A stretch of DNA of 64,000 nucleotides from Benincasa hispida (Eukaryota > Streptophyta > Magnoliopsida > Cucurbitales > Cucurbitaceae), in NCBI RefSeq assembly GCF_009727055.1, contig NC_052353.1:40114830-40178829 (forward strand), written 5' to 3'. Shown piece by piece: positions 23,510-35,560 of this stretch; positions within the stretch are counted from its first letter, which is position 1; each line of letters opens with the position of its first letter. The notes below the pieces were generated by a model, which was not told the DNA's origin, did not search any database, and was given only the letters and a program-made list of their open reading frames with translations. The position numbers and the translations under genes are program-made.

Positions 23510-23519
23510 ACTTCATTTC
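23510..23519 (-). terminator. Candidate polyadenylation signals of the lipase
   Basis: Two overlapping AATAAA hexamers on the minus strand (complement of TTTATT at 23510 and 23514), about 120 bp after the stop codon. Confidence 0.45.
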
Positions 23520-23638
23520 TTTCTTTTGTGTTTGTGTAAAGTTTAGGTATTGAACATTTAGCCTTCCATAAGGTACAACCATGAACAGAAGGATTTGGCT
23601 ACTACACACATTTACAAGGACATTTACCAGAATTCACT

Positions 23639-26600
23639 TTACATACTACTTGACTTTGCCAAGGATTTAAAGAATTTGATCATAGGATCATACAAATCTT
23701 TCTTCGCGTTCATGCTCAAAATGAAGTCGACATGACCATAATTTTCAAGGTAAACTAATTCTGGTACCGGCTTCAATTCCTTTATCGTGTGCTCCAGATC
23801 TGTCCAATCGGATAACTCGTCATTGCCACCATACGCCATCCACAGTGGCAAGGACTTGGGAATACGGCTGAGATCAAATTCAGGAGGCTTCCTTTGACCG
23901 TAAACTCTCATATTCTTTAACAATCCATAGTCATACCTGGAAAACGTACCTTTGCGGATCACTGGTAAAAGAAAAGGAACGCAGTTAAATCCGTGGTGTC
24001 AAACAGCCTCCTATTCTCGTCAAGAGGAGAAAAACATACTCCTAAGTAATTGATTTGTAAACTATAACACTTCTTCAAACCAATAATTCAATTTCAAAGT
24101 AGTAAATTGTTTCATGTGTTGAGGTCAGGAGACTCAGGACATTAGTGATGTGTTAGGAATAGGATCAGTTTTTGTTTTGCTAAAGGAGAAGTTTGTCCGT
24201 TCAGTTATATGGAAGATAGTGACACATACCAGTCTCTCAAATCTTTGGTATGGATGTGTCAAAATACATTCTTGCATAAGTCCTCTTCTTTCAATCTCTA
24301 AAAAATTAACAGATTTAACAACAGAAAAAACGAACTTAAACCATTACTATTGTTCTGGCTTGAACTACAATACGACAAAGATGAACTGCGAAACAAAACG
24401 GCTTGGGAATAATAAGTAAAGTTTGGTTATGTTGTTTGTGCCCAGCAAACGTGAAAGGAAACAAGAAATTTTGGTATAGCAAGCAGAAATTGAAGCTTGG
24501 TTGAAAGGAATAGCGAAAGGTCCTAGTAATTCAATCAAGAATTGGGGAATTCTTTGGCTTTTTCAAGGAGGTGATGGTTCTGGAATTTCTTGAGCAGCTG
24601 AAGGGACGGGTGGGGAGGGAGTTAAGGACAAGGAAGTGAAAAGCGCAAGTGAGTTCGGTAATTGATGAATGAATGCTTTGGGAATAGAGGGCTGGCTTTA
24701 ATTAGAGGTAAAGTTGATGATTTGATGGAGATGAAAAGTCAATCAGGAAAGAGATTGAAAGAAAGAAGTTAAAGAGCATATGAAAAAAAAAACCCTTTAT
24801 GGAATAGCCTCCTTGATTATTTGAAATCCGGAGAGTGGGAAGGAAAAGAAGGAAGCCAAAGGAAGAAAAACTGCTGAAGGTTGCAGAGTATTAACGAATT
24901 TGGTGTCTGGGGTAAACTGTTGAAGATGGAAGAGCTCTTTGTGCGAAGCTGGGTATTCTTTTTCGTTGTGCTTTGATGGGTTTAATTTTGATATCTCTAG
25001 GTGGTTTCTTGAAAAAGTAATATGAGGAAGAAGATCAAATTTGCAAGCTATTTTTTTGGAGGTCTTGAAAGAGTTTGGAACATATGATGCAAAGTTTCAC
25101 GATCGAATGTTTATAGATTTATATTAGACTTCACAAGGAAACACTAAAAATTAACTTCCCAAGACTTACGTGCAGGTAAAATTTCAAATTTACCATAGTA
25201 TAATAGAACATGAAACAGAGAGAAGATATTGCAGAGCATACTCTGGAAAAGATGGTGCAGGTTTTTTGCTGATGATGGATGTGGTTCATATTCGAAAAAT
25301 AAGTCAAAACGTGAGCGATTAAGGCAACAATTTTCCCCTGCAGCATTAAAAGAAGGCATCCTTAGGAAATTTAATGTCTGGAATTGAATAGATTGAACAT
25401 CCAAACTTGATACTTTCCTATGAAGAACAAAGCAACACAGCGCAGTCATTCCAATCAAAAACTTATTATCTTATCTAGTTGTTCCCAATTTTTTCCCAAC
25501 TAAAAGAAGAAACAGGACATAATAAATCCAGACCTCGATCAATATTGGATCATGACAATTTTATTAAGTACTATACTTAAAAATTTCCCATACTAGGGCA
25601 TTTGAACCCTGAAAATAATATACAATATAGCATATGAAGTAGTCCATTACTTGAATTGCACTAATGACTAATAGAAGCTTTCTGGCACCAATATCACATG
25701 AAAAATGGAGCACTTGGTAAATATCAGTAACATACTCCAGATTTCATCACGTGGTAAATTTTAGTAAAATTTTCCAATCTGGGCCTTTCAATTTTAACAG
25801 AAGATATACCCACTAACCATATGATCCAATATGATCGATGTCGGTATACATTATAGTAATTAAAAGAAATTAGCAATGTTGGATAAGGATTCCAAAGTCA
25901 AGGATCGACAAAAAAAAAATAAAAATAAAAATAATAAAAATAATAAAAAAAGAGAGAGAGAAGAGAGAGAGAGAAAGAAACATGAAACAGGTTGCATTGA
26001 GAGAACCTGTTATTGAACTTAGAACATTGATGCAGTTAACGAGCCGATCACAAAGATTATCTAAAAGGACTGTTCCCCAATCGCTGAAGTAGCATACAAA
26101 AATATAGACATGAGTGTTATGAACTATGGTGAAGCTAAAAATGCAACCCATTACAAAATCAAAATTGGGCAAAGCATAGGATGACAACCTTTTAAAGTTG
26201 AGTTCACGAAATCCCGCGGAAAGAATTATCTACCGAGAAAAATATAAAGAATAAGCTTATTAGTTATTACTTAACAATGCTAATTACAAAATAACAAGCC
26301 AGAGCCAGGAATACCGTATCAAGATGTGTGTCAACCATTAGACGTACTAATGGAGCAGTTATATGTTCCAAGTACGATATAGGACTTAAAAGAGCAGCTG
26401 CTTCAACTTTCTTGGCTATGTCTGGCTGGGTAAGAGCAGCAAAAGACATGATTGTTCCCTGTGAACAAAGATAAAAGATGACACCATAGCAACAATATAT
26501 GATTTCAGATTAAGAATCTCGAAGAAGAAGATATGAGACCTGTGAGTGTCCAACAACATAAATTTTCCTGTCTGTCAATGAATTTATGTAGTTAATCATT

Positions 26601-28773
26601 GCTGCAAGATCGTACAGAGCCAACTCTTCCCAACTCCAATTCCAAAATTCCTACAATGAGAATATACTTTAGTCAAAGACGAACAGAAATTAAACATACG
26701 CAATTTATGTTATATAACTTTCAAGATTGTCCTAAGATACTCATGGACCAGTAATCCACCAAACAATATAGTGCAGAAATTTGAGGACAAAATAGGCTTT
26801 AGCAAATCAACACAATTAGCATGAAATCAAATGGTCCTTTAAGATAATCTGTCATTTGACTGCTGAACTCCATAAAACCTCACGGATCACACAAATTTGT
26901 ATGAAGTTTGAACCGCCAAAATTGACAGCATGATACTCTCCAACTTAATGCACTGAGCACGGACGAGCTACAACATGTTTGTATCGTTATTTAACTTTCT
27001 AGTTACATGGATTACACCCACAACACAATGAGGAAACCCTTGCTATTAATATGTTCTTTCTCTGCATTTAGTTAACATCTTACACATCCTAAGGACTTTG
27101 TAGTAAATTATTCTATGAATACCTTATCATCCTCTGATAGGGATGTATGCCCATGACTCCACCGTGTTCCACGCACATTTCCTATCCACACATCAAATCC
27201 ATTATCTGCAAGAATAAAGCCTAAAGATTGTTTTGCAGAATTCAAAAACCATCCATCGCCACCCTGCACGTGCACCAGTTCAGACAATGAAAGGTATGAA
27301 AAGCTAGTGTTAGGAACCCCTTATCTGTGAGAATGATCCCAGACTACAAAATTATTCAAAATTCACAATCCATGTTTCAAAATACGCAGTTATTGATCTC
27401 CTAGACGAGAAAATTTACGGATAATTGGATCTTGCCAAGCATAGAATATTGTACCAATTAACGAAACTTAAAAAGACTATTCAGTATACTTTGAGATGTG
27501 TAAAAACAACTTGAAAAGAATCTCACTTGGAGAGACAACGAAACAGAGAGCAAAAGATTGAAAAGAGAGAGACAGAGTAAAAAATGTAAGTAGGGCTTTG
27601 GCTAAAATCTGCCTTGAGGCTTGATGGCATTCATCATTGCGCAGGGTCATGTGAATCTTCTCTATATCATTCCCATTTTATCAGATTTCCCCAAAAGCAC
27701 GAAAATAGTCATTTCACTGGAATATCAAGAGATAGGGCAGTTGAAAATTTCAACAAAAGGAAATAACTCTCAGTAGTATAAAAATTATCAGGCAACATTA
27801 TCGATTTTAGCTATTGCTGATAGAGTTAGACCATAAAAGAGTAAACTAACCTAACAGATATAGTTACAATATTGCAAAACTGTTAGAAGACTCACCATGA
27901 ACAGTCCATGGAGGAGCAAAATTGGAGGGCCTTTTCGCTTTTCCAAATCTCCATCACGTGAAGATACACGTTGCAGACCCAATAGAAAACCATCCTTTGT
28001 TTGAATCTAAGAAATTTATAAGAAAATCACGTCCGTCAGTACTGCACAAGCGTACTCAAGTGCACTACTAAAAGCACAATTCATCCTCCCAGTCTGCAAT
28101 AATCGATACCATTCCTCAGAATTCAAAAGAATTATAATAAAATAACATATCGTCCAAAAATAATAAGAAAAACAAAATTATACTGTAGAAATGCGTTCGG
28201 CTCCAAATAGCTGAGGAGAAATTGATAAAATCAGAGATCTACATACGAGTCAGAATCAATCATACTTTTTCGCGTATTATCTCTATGCCTATTCTTTCAA
28301 TTAGGAACACAAAGAACGATACAAATGCATCGGTTTATCCAGAATCTCGACAGAAACAAATCAAACCAAAGACGGACGTCGAATCTAAGATTACAAAGGA
28401 AATCATTCCATCGTTCTCACCTCAGGAGACATAATAAACAAGAAGCATTAGAGCCAATTAGTTGACTAAATCTTTTCCAGTTTCTCCACTTGAAACAAAC
28501 ACTAATACTGTCTCATTTCACAAACAATTCCTAATCTACACCGTCCACTAATTAATGAACCAAAAAATTAGAAGCGAAATGAGAGAATGAGAGTACCGTA
28601 TGCTCGGCGCAAGGATAGCCAGCAGGATGAACGAGTTGAGAGCACAAGGACTTCTGGTCGGACCGAGCGTGAGGGAGAATCGAGTACTCGACGGAACTAA
28701 AGGAGGAATTATGGGCGGAGTGGAGAGGGAAGAAGAACAGAAGAAATATCAGAGACATCAATGGGGTCGCCAT
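23639..28773 (-). CDS. Triacylglycerol lipase 2-like (acid/gastric-type lipase)
   Basis: An alpha/beta-hydrolase predicted to hydrolyse triacylglycerol or similar esters, secreted or vacuolar. Nine exons (minus strand): 28597-28773, 27896-28006, 27123-27263, 26540-26650, 26315-26458, 26189-26229, 26007-26083, 25242-25337, 23639-23961. All introns are GT-AG and the sum is 1,221 nt, 406 residues, a normal length for the family. Residues 1-20 are a hydrophobic signal peptide (MATPLMSLIFLLFFF). The N-terminal lipase domain ends in LLLHGLFM (89-96), WIGNVRG is at 122-128, and the nucleophile Ser179 sits in GHSQG (177-181) across the exon 4/5 junction. Asp347 (GGND) and His376 (YGHVDF) complete the triad, as in gastric lipase. 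The start is the first ATG before the signal peptide. No frameshift or premature stop was found. It is the only clearly intact gene here; plant relatives include defence-linked lipases, but no specific role is shown. Confidence 0.93.
25910..25977. repeat. A-rich/(GA)n microsatellite in lipase intron 7
   Basis: AAAAATAAT-type units followed by GAGAGA repeats, wholly within the intron 25338-26006. Confidence 0.8.
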
Positions 28774-28903
28774 CTTCGAAACAAAGATTGATCTTCAAGT
28801 CGCAGTGAGCAAAATTAGTTGAAAAAAATTAACTGTTCATTGTATATTATTTGGGGAAATATGAACGGAATTAGTTGGTGGCTGTGCCCACGCGCCCAAT
28901 TGC

Positions 28904-28915
28904 TTATATAAGCGC
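28904..28915 (-). promoter_or_regulatory. Probable TATA box of the lipase
   Basis: GCTTATATAAGC, a palindrome, lies about 135 bp before the lipase ATG. GC-rich ACGCGC motifs (CCCACGCGCCC, GCGCGTG) flank it on both sides. Position and sequence fit a core promoter; no other support. Confidence 0.55.
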
Positions 28916-28960
28916 GTGCAGTTTATTCGTTGCTTGGGAAGGGCATGATTTTAATTTAGG

Positions 28961-30180
28961 TAAACCTATTTCTTCATCAAATTATTAAAGTATCGCTTTA
29001 GAGAGAGAGAAAGAGAGAGAAAGAGAGAGAAAGAAAGAAAAACTAAGGGAGAAAATCCATTTATAAATTTTTTTTTTTTTTTGAAGCAATCCATTTATAT
29101 CTTAAACATTAGGTATTAGTAAACATCAATTTCTTTTCTTATAGAAAACTAAAATTTTTATAGTTTTAGGATAAATATTAATTAGAGGTGTTCAAATAAC
29201 CCGATAACCCGAACAACTCAGACTACTCAACCCAAAATATAAGGATTGGGTTGGATTAGTTTTGTTCTTGGGTTAGGTCGTGGGTTGGTTAAAAAAAATT
29301 GATACCCATCTTTAGGTCTTATATTTCAAAAATATCTTTAAATTTGAATTTTTTTTAGAAAGACTTTTAATATTATTTTTGAACAAATTTACCCTTTTAT
29401 TATTTTTATTCCCGATTTATATATATATGTCCCTATTTTCAAATTTTTCTTAATGATGGAGAGAGAAACTGTATTTATCATGGAGAGAAGATTAATTTAA
29501 TATGAATTTTTTTTTTTTCATATTTTCAAATGGAGCAAGAAAATATATTTATTTGTTGAGATTTTTCCTTTACTTAATTTAATTGGAGAGAGAAAATACA
29601 TTTAATAAATTTTTTCCTATTATCATTGGTTTCACGTTTTTTTTCTACGGATTCATAGTTATTTAAAATATACCTCAAAACATTTTGTTAGAAATTTGAA
29701 AATATTCTAACCAATATATGAAATATACTACAATATATAAATTCAATCTTTTACGTAAATCACCATATAATCCTTGACATAAAATTTTTTTCCTTTTTCG
29801 ATTATAGAGGTAAAATGCATTTGATATATTTTTTCCATTTTCATTTGGAGAGAGAAAATGACATTTAATATGATTTTATTTTCCATTTCGTTTTTCATGT
29901 TGATTTTTGTTATTATGTGAAAATATTACATTGTTTGTTCACTTGTACATATAATATATTCCGTTGTTTATTTGTACATATCAATTTATTGGGTTTCTTT
30001 TTACAAATTAATGGTTATTTTAAATATACCTTAGAACATTTTGACGAATTCATGATTATTTTAAATATATCTTAGAACATTTTGTTAGGTATTTGAAAAT
30101 ATTCTAACAAATATATAAAATATACTATAGTTTATAAATTAGAGATTAACTCAATGTTTGACTAAATCACAGTATAAACC
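28961..30180. other. AT-rich DNA upstream of the lipase
   Basis: No gene seen. It holds a (GAGA)n microsatellite (about 29000-29040), a common plant dispersed repeat with AACCCGA and GGTTGGGTT motifs (about 29182-29305), and several diverged copies of GGAGAGAGAAAATACATTTAAT (about 29460-29870). Confidence 0.5.
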
Positions 30181-30227
30181 AATATATGAAGATTTATGTA
30201 CTATAGGTACATAAATCTTCATATATT
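30181..30227. repeat. Perfect 21-bp inverted repeat, 5-nt loop
   Basis: Bases 30181-30201 are the exact reverse complement of 30207-30227, separated by TATAG. The stem includes GAAGATTTATGTAC. It could form a strong hairpin or be the compact centre of a foldback element. ACCACAGTATATATA motifs recur nearby (30236, 30312, 30365). Confidence 0.8.
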
Positions 30228-30825
30228 TCAGTTATACCACAGTATATATATCATAATACAATAAGTCTAAATAAAAAAAAACACTCGTTTATATCAAATA
30301 AACAAACACATATACCACAGTATATATAAAATTTCCTACAAAAGCTAAAAAAATACATATATATCACAGTATATATAAAAAATAGGAAAATATAAAGTTC
30401 ATATTTATATGGGAGTTTATAATACATAACCCTCAACTTCATCTCTTCTTCTTCAGTCATTCCCCGTCATCGTCGATCGGATTTGCTCGTCCTGCCATGT
30501 CATCGACCGAATCTGCTTAACTCATCTCGTCAATTCGCCTCACGCCGTCCACGTCATTGATTTGTCCCAAGTCGTTCGTGTCACCTCGTGTCGAACTATA
30601 AATTCACCCACGCCGTCGTCTACTGCTTACAACTCACATCGCCGAAAGGAGAAAAGAGAGGGAAGAGGAAGAAATAGGTGTGAATTATGGGGGAGAGAAT
30701 ATATTAAATATATTATTGGGAGAGAGAACATATGCATGGGGGAGAGAGAGTATGCATGGAGGAGAGAAGTATACATGGAGGAGAGAGAAATAAATAAATA
30801 AATAAATATATATATATATATATGC
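30228..30825. other. AT-rich then GC-richer DNA, no gene recognised
   Basis: Repeated ACCACAGTATATATA motifs, then a locally GC-richer stretch (about 30455-30640) with CATCGACCGAATCTG-type motifs, a GGGAGAGAGA-rich part and an (ATAA)n/(TA)n microsatellite (about 30787-30823). Open frames here are repeat-driven. The 3' LTR of copia-F would be expected here but is not recognisable. Confidence 0.5.
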
Positions 30826-30951
30826 TTCGTTAAAACGATACTAGGAAAAGCCCAATGGGAAAAAATTCTAATGAAAGAAAAAAAGTACATATTTCATAAA
30901 ATATATACTTCTAAAAGAATACAATTATATTTACTCTCTCTCATGAAAACA

Positions 30952-31183
30952 TCACTTAAGTTCTCTAAGTCGTCGCATACCAATGTTGTGTACCAATTTT
31001 TCAAAAGTTGCAGTTGGTAATGCCTTTGTAAATAAGTCTACCAGGTTATCCTTCGAATAAATTTGTTGTACAGTGATGTTGCCATTTTCTTCAAGATCAT
31101 GAGTATAGAAATGCTTCGTTGAAATATGCTTTGTTCTATCTCCTTTAATATATCCTCCTTTGATTTGGGCTATACAAACTGTG
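30952..31183 (-). pseudogene. Copia RNase H C-terminus (copia-F)
   Basis: A continuous 76-codon frame ending in TGA at 30952-30954. It holds KGDRTKHIS, DNLVDLFTKALP and IGMRRLREL, the standard copia pol C-terminus. It is cut at its 5' side by LTR-A1. In the family this domain removes RNA from the RNA-DNA hybrid in reverse transcription. Confidence 0.85.
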
Positions 31184-33016
31184 TGTTAGGTTTATGTCCT
31201 AAAACTCGTGGTTTGTAAACAATAAAACTTATTTTGAAAATTCAATAAGTTGTTATTGAATATATGTATTGCTTATTAGAAATCCAATAAACCTATAAGT
31301 CCCTTGGCTATTACATGAGTACTTGAACTTTATGTGGAAACATAATAGTGGATCAAGTTCGAGTAAATAGTCAAAAGAATCTATAGTATATGAATAAGGT
31401 TTGGTGCTTTATTCTGGTAATACTATTGGATGTGGCCTACTCCGTAGTTATTACAAAGAGTTGTAAAGTGCTACAAACGAAGTGATCCTAATTCGTACAT
31501 GTTATGACCTGAGGAGTGGGGGCATTCTATGCAAAAGGGTTTGTACAAGATCAAACCACAAAATAAGTCACTCTTACTTTATAACGTTGTTTACTGTTTA
31601 AGACTACCTATTTCAAAGCGATGACCTAGGTAACTTGACCTTAATCTTGGGTTAACTATGAACTCCTGTTTATTCGGGATTATCCTTAGATTTACATAGG
31701 TGAGGATTGGCTCAACAACGTCGGCTCAATAAACTCCCATTTCAGGGGTAAGACCAAGTAGATAGCTGAGGACATAAGGCAAGAAGGAATTCACTCCTAC
31801 TTGCTCTTAGGGATAGTAGAGAGGTTGTTCTCTTAAGTACTGATTCTGGGAATAAAGGGCCCCACCCTCTCATTAGCTCGAGAGGACTCGGTTTGTTGAT
31901 TGGATCACAAGTCAATTGTTCATTAGAGGATTAGTGGAACTTAAGGAACAAGAGGTACTCTCGGGGGTAAAATAGACATTTGACCCAGCTGTTATTACGA
32001 ACAACCTATGAAGGATTAACTTACTAATCATAGTTATATCGAGTAGACATAATATATCTATAATGAGGGGAGTTCAACTATAGACTTTAGTAGAGTGACC
32101 CATTAGTTAACAAATGGGGATTAATCTGGTATAATGAGTTTAGCCAATTAATCTCGGATCATTGGAGCTCATAATCTGTAGGTCCGCAAGGTCCCCCTAC
32201 TAGCTCGTAAATGGATTAGCTTTAGAGTAGCGTGATAAGTTACTTTGAAACGTTCAAATTAGAATTAAACGGAACTGGAGAATTAATATTTAAATATGAT
32301 TTAAATATATGAAGGTAGATTTGTGTAAAATTAATTTAATATTTGATATTTAATTCATTAGAATTATTTAAATTGTTTAAATAATTATTTATTAATTTTA
32401 TTAGAAAAATTAATTTATGAATTAATTTTGTAAAACTAATAATATTTTCAATTTTAGAAATCAATTTGATTTTTGAAATCAATTGAAAAATTGAAGAAGT
32501 TTTAAATAACACAAAATGGATTTATGAGATTTTCCATTACATCTTCAAAGTAGCTCACACAGAACCCATTTTTTTGCCTTCAATAACTCCAAGCATGAGC
32601 TGCATCTCATGCAACCATCTTCTTTACATGATAGTCTGCAATATATTGAGAAGATTGGAGTGTAGAATTGAGGCATGCAATCGATCGAATTTTTGCTGAA
32701 AAATTCGTGTTGAAAAAGGTGTTCTTCAAGCGGGTTGCTACTTGAGTTCTTCTCCAAATTTCCTTCATTCAAGTTTATTTTGAGTCCCACAACTCAATCT
32801 AAAGCTCCAAGAGAATAGCGAGGGAGATCTTGAGGTGGTTTACAACAAGATTTGGAGAAGTTCGCAGCTTAAAATCGAGATTTGAAGAAGTTCTACAAAG
32901 GTATGGCTTGAAACCCACTTGTTTCTGCAAGAGCAAGCTTTAGTTTCTGCCAAAATTATGAATTAGAGTGCTTATTGATCCTTGTTGCTTCCGTTGCTTG
33001 CTAATACATTCCAACA
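31184..33016 (+). mobile_element. LTR-A1 with adjoining primer-binding site
   Basis: It starts TGTTAGGTTTATGTCCTAAA and ends CATTCCAACA, followed by TTGGTATCATAG, close to the TTGGTATCAGAG primer site complementary to initiator Met-tRNA. So this is a 5' LTR with part of its internal region, not a solo LTR. Blocks such as GTTCATTAGAGGA, GGGGGCATTCTATGCAAA and AACTCCCATTT are shared with the LTR-A copies at 40399, 44202, 56613 and (minus) about 60705. An AT-rich variable part is at 32270-32500. Confidence 0.8.
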
Positions 33017-33017
33017 A

Positions 33018-33032
33018 TTGGTATCATAGTAT
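33018..33032 (+). other. Probable tRNA primer-binding site after LTR-A1
   Basis: TTGGTATCATAGTATC lies 1-2 bp after the LTR end; the family standard is TGGTATCAGAGC. Confidence 0.6.
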
Positions 33033-33324
33033 CATTTAAGCATTCAATTTGGTTTAATTTTGGTGTGGTGGGTGTTTTTTCATGAGTTATATGAAACTGG
33101 TATACTGATATGGTTTTCTTTTGGCATTTAATTTCTCTTTGATTTCTTGATTAATTTGTAATTGGCTCTTGATTGATGAGTTTTTATGTGTTCTCAAGAG
33201 TTTGTAATTTATTTGGAGTCGTCAGAGTTGAAATTAAGATGTAATTGAAGAAACAAGTGAAGAAGGCCGAGTTGCAGATTCCAATTTTTCCAGCCTCTGC
33301 TCAAATATCGTCGTTGAGGTTTAA

Positions 33325-33590
33325 ATGCTAGATGATCGTCTAGCTATGGGCGCTAAACGATGTGAAGAAAAGCTATGGGCGCTAAATGATGTAAAGTGTT
33401 GTGCGCTAGACGATCGTATACCTGCGGGAGCTAAACGATGTGTAGAGGTGCTATGCGATAGTGCTACACAATCGTGTAGCTATGCGTGGGAGCTAAACGA
33501 TCAGAAGATGTGCTATGCGATAGCACTACACGATCGTGTAGCTTTATGCGCGCGCTAAACGATCAAGAAGAGGCACTATACGATGGCGCT
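33325..33590. repeat. ACGATCG palindromic minisatellite, array 2
   Basis: Units such as GCTAAACGATGTG and CTACACGATCGTGTAG (a perfect 16-bp palindrome at 33526-33541). The 77-codon frame through it reflects the repeat, not a gene. Confidence 0.85.
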
Positions 33591-33596
33591 AAGATA

Positions 33597-35089
33597 GATA
33601 TTCCACATTATTCTTACTATCAGTCTCAATATGATAACCATTACAACGTATATCTTTAAAACTTAGAAGATTTCTCTTTGATTAACTAGAGAACAATGCA
33701 TTGTCAATTGTAAATTTTGTTCCTCTAGGCAAAATAATATTTCCTTTTCCAAAACTTCGATCAAGTTTGCAGAACCTGATATTGTATTTACTTTTTCTTT
33801 CAGCATTATCAATTTGGAAAAGTATTTTTTATTTATAAGTATTATGTGTGTAGTTGCACTGTTCGCCAGGCATAGATATTCTTTGCTCTTTTTTGAAACA
33901 CCAAATATATGAAAATGATCCATGTTTCTTCATTAAAAGAAAATAAGAAAAATAAGAAAAACAACACTTAAAATATACAAAAGTTACTAAAAAAACATGA
34001 AAATAGATAAAAGAAAAACAACAACATTAAGTCTAGATATTCTCAAAGTCAAAAGAAACACTTGATGTTTCACCAATTGTGCCAATCTTCTCTTCAGAAG
34101 TTTCAAAGAAGTTTGCCATATCCAAATTTGTCATATGGGATAGGTCAAATATGTCATTATCTTGATATGCAAAATTTGCTTTCACATTTTTCTCTTTTTC
34201 TTTCAGGGAGGCTTGATAGAGGTCAACTAAGTGTTTTGACGTACGATAGGTATGTGACCAATGCCCAGTCATTCCGCATTGAAGGCATTTATTTTCAATA
34301 CTTTTGAACTCTTATCTTGTGGAGTTTTTCCTTTGTGATCATCATTTTGTGTGGTTCTTTTGAAATTTAAATGATTAGAACGACCACCATGAAAATAATA
34401 ATAATTTCTTCCTCTGCCACAGTCACGACCTCGACTGCGACCACGACCTCGACCACGATCATAATTAAAATTAACAACATTCACTTCAGGGAATGGTGTC
34501 GTTCCAGTTGGTCGAGATTTATGATTTTTCATCAATAACTCGTTATTTTGTTCGGCCACGAGAAGACATGAATTAATTCAGAATACTATTTTAAACCTTT
34601 CTCTCGATATTTCTGCTGCAGTAGCATATTCGAGACATGAAATGTAGAAAAGGTCTTCTCTAACATATCGACATCAATGATTTTCTCTCCGTATAATAAC
34701 AATTTTGAATTGATTTTAAATAATGTGGAGTTGTAATCACTTACTGATTTGAAATCTTGTAGCCTCAAGTGCATCAACTCATAACGAGCTTTAGGAAGAA
34801 TAACTGTTTTTTTATGATCATACCTCTCTTTCAAAAATTTTCACAAGATACGGGGATCTTTTATTATAAGATACTCCATCTTCAATCCCACGTGGATACA
34901 ATGACGAAGGAAAATCATAGCTTTTGCCTTGTCATAACTGAATGTCATATTTTCTTCTTTAATAATCTCCCCAAGATTCATAGCATCCAGGTGGATTTCG
35001 ACATCAAGTACCCATGACAAATAATTATTACTGTTAATATCAAGGACGAAAAATTCTAATTTTGTGAGATTTGTCATGACAAATAACAT
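33597..35089 (-). pseudogene. Copia gag-protease fragment (copia-F)
   Basis: From 35089: a gag start (NLTKLEFFVLDI, YLSWVLDVEIHLDAM), then ERYDHKKTVILPKARYE and MLEKTFSTFH, an Arg/Gly-rich stretch (GRGRGRSRGRD, about 34400-34460), a knuckle remnant (MTGHWSHTYRT), then EYLCLANSATTH, where the protease Asp-Ser/Thr-Gly is Asn-Ser-Ala, and a gag-pre-integrase piece (SFKDIRCNGYHIET). At least four frameshifts or stops separate the pieces. It once encoded capsid and protease; it is dead now. Confidence 0.8.
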
Positions 35090-35174
35090 TAAATTTATTA
35101 ATTATAACGAAGAGGAAAAAATCGACATACCTTTAGCGGAAAAAATGACAAGAGCTCGTGTTGATAACTTATTG

Positions 35175-35560
35175 TGAAATTGAGGAGCACAACGAAAACA
35201 CAGATATAGAGAAAATATAATATAATAATAATAATAATATATAATTTAAAATAAAAAGCTAAAATCATGAAATAACTAAAATTATAAAATTGGATAATAG
35301 AAAACTTAGTAGAATTTGAAGTGGATTTCTTACCAATTGGTGTGTGATCTTAAGATCCACCAAATGCCACTATTTATAGGCAAAATGACAAGTAGGATGT
35401 GAACTTACATGGACGTCAAGCATGAATAACTACAAGACACATGGACAATATGAAAGGGTGACATATGGCTTTTGGGACACTAACCATGAGCATTTATTTA
35501 TTATTATAATATTCATAATAATAATAATATAGATTATAGTGGGTTTTTTTTAATTATTAT
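35175..35560 (-). mobile_element. 5' LTR of copia-F (approximate)
   Basis: Lies upstream of the gag on the minus strand, next to a TTATCAACACGAGCTC primer-site-like stretch (about 35150-35172). It carries CCTATAAATAG at about 35370-35380. Its outer boundary was not resolved. Confidence 0.5.

Larger units (their letters stand above)
33017..33596 (+). mobile_element. Truncated internal region of the LTR-A1 element
   Basis: No coding sequence is recognised. Most of its second half is the ACGATCG minisatellite. The sequence changes abruptly to copia-F near 33597; no 3' LTR exists. Confidence 0.55.
30826..35560 (-). mobile_element. Copia-F: internally deleted copia remnant
   Basis: Minus-strand copia-type element. 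From its 5' side: an LTR with a TATA box (about 35175-35560), gag from 35089, a protease-like start and gag-pre-integrase segment to about 33597, then a gap filled by an LTR-A element (31184 to about 33596), then the last 76 codons of the RNase H (31183-30952) and a 3' tail with a CCCATTGGGCTTTTCC block. Integrase and reverse transcriptase are missing. The 3' LTR is not found, and the element seems cut off at a (TA)n tract. Confidence 0.75.

Noticed and set aside
24150..24419. 89-codon plus-strand frame
   Set aside because: Lies within lipase intron 8 with no recognisable domain.
25131..25458. Overlapping minus-strand frames of 71 and 104 codons
   Set aside because: They cover lipase exon 8 plus intron; the true exon is 25242-25337 by splice sites and frame.
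30228..30825. 3' LTR of copia-F
   Set aside because: No similarity by eye to the 35175-35560 LTR.
30562..30890. Overlapping frames on both strands
   Set aside because: Driven by GAGAGA and (ATAA)n repeats.
33325..33558. 77-codon frame over the ACGATCG array
   Set aside because: The repeat keeps the frame open; no gene features.
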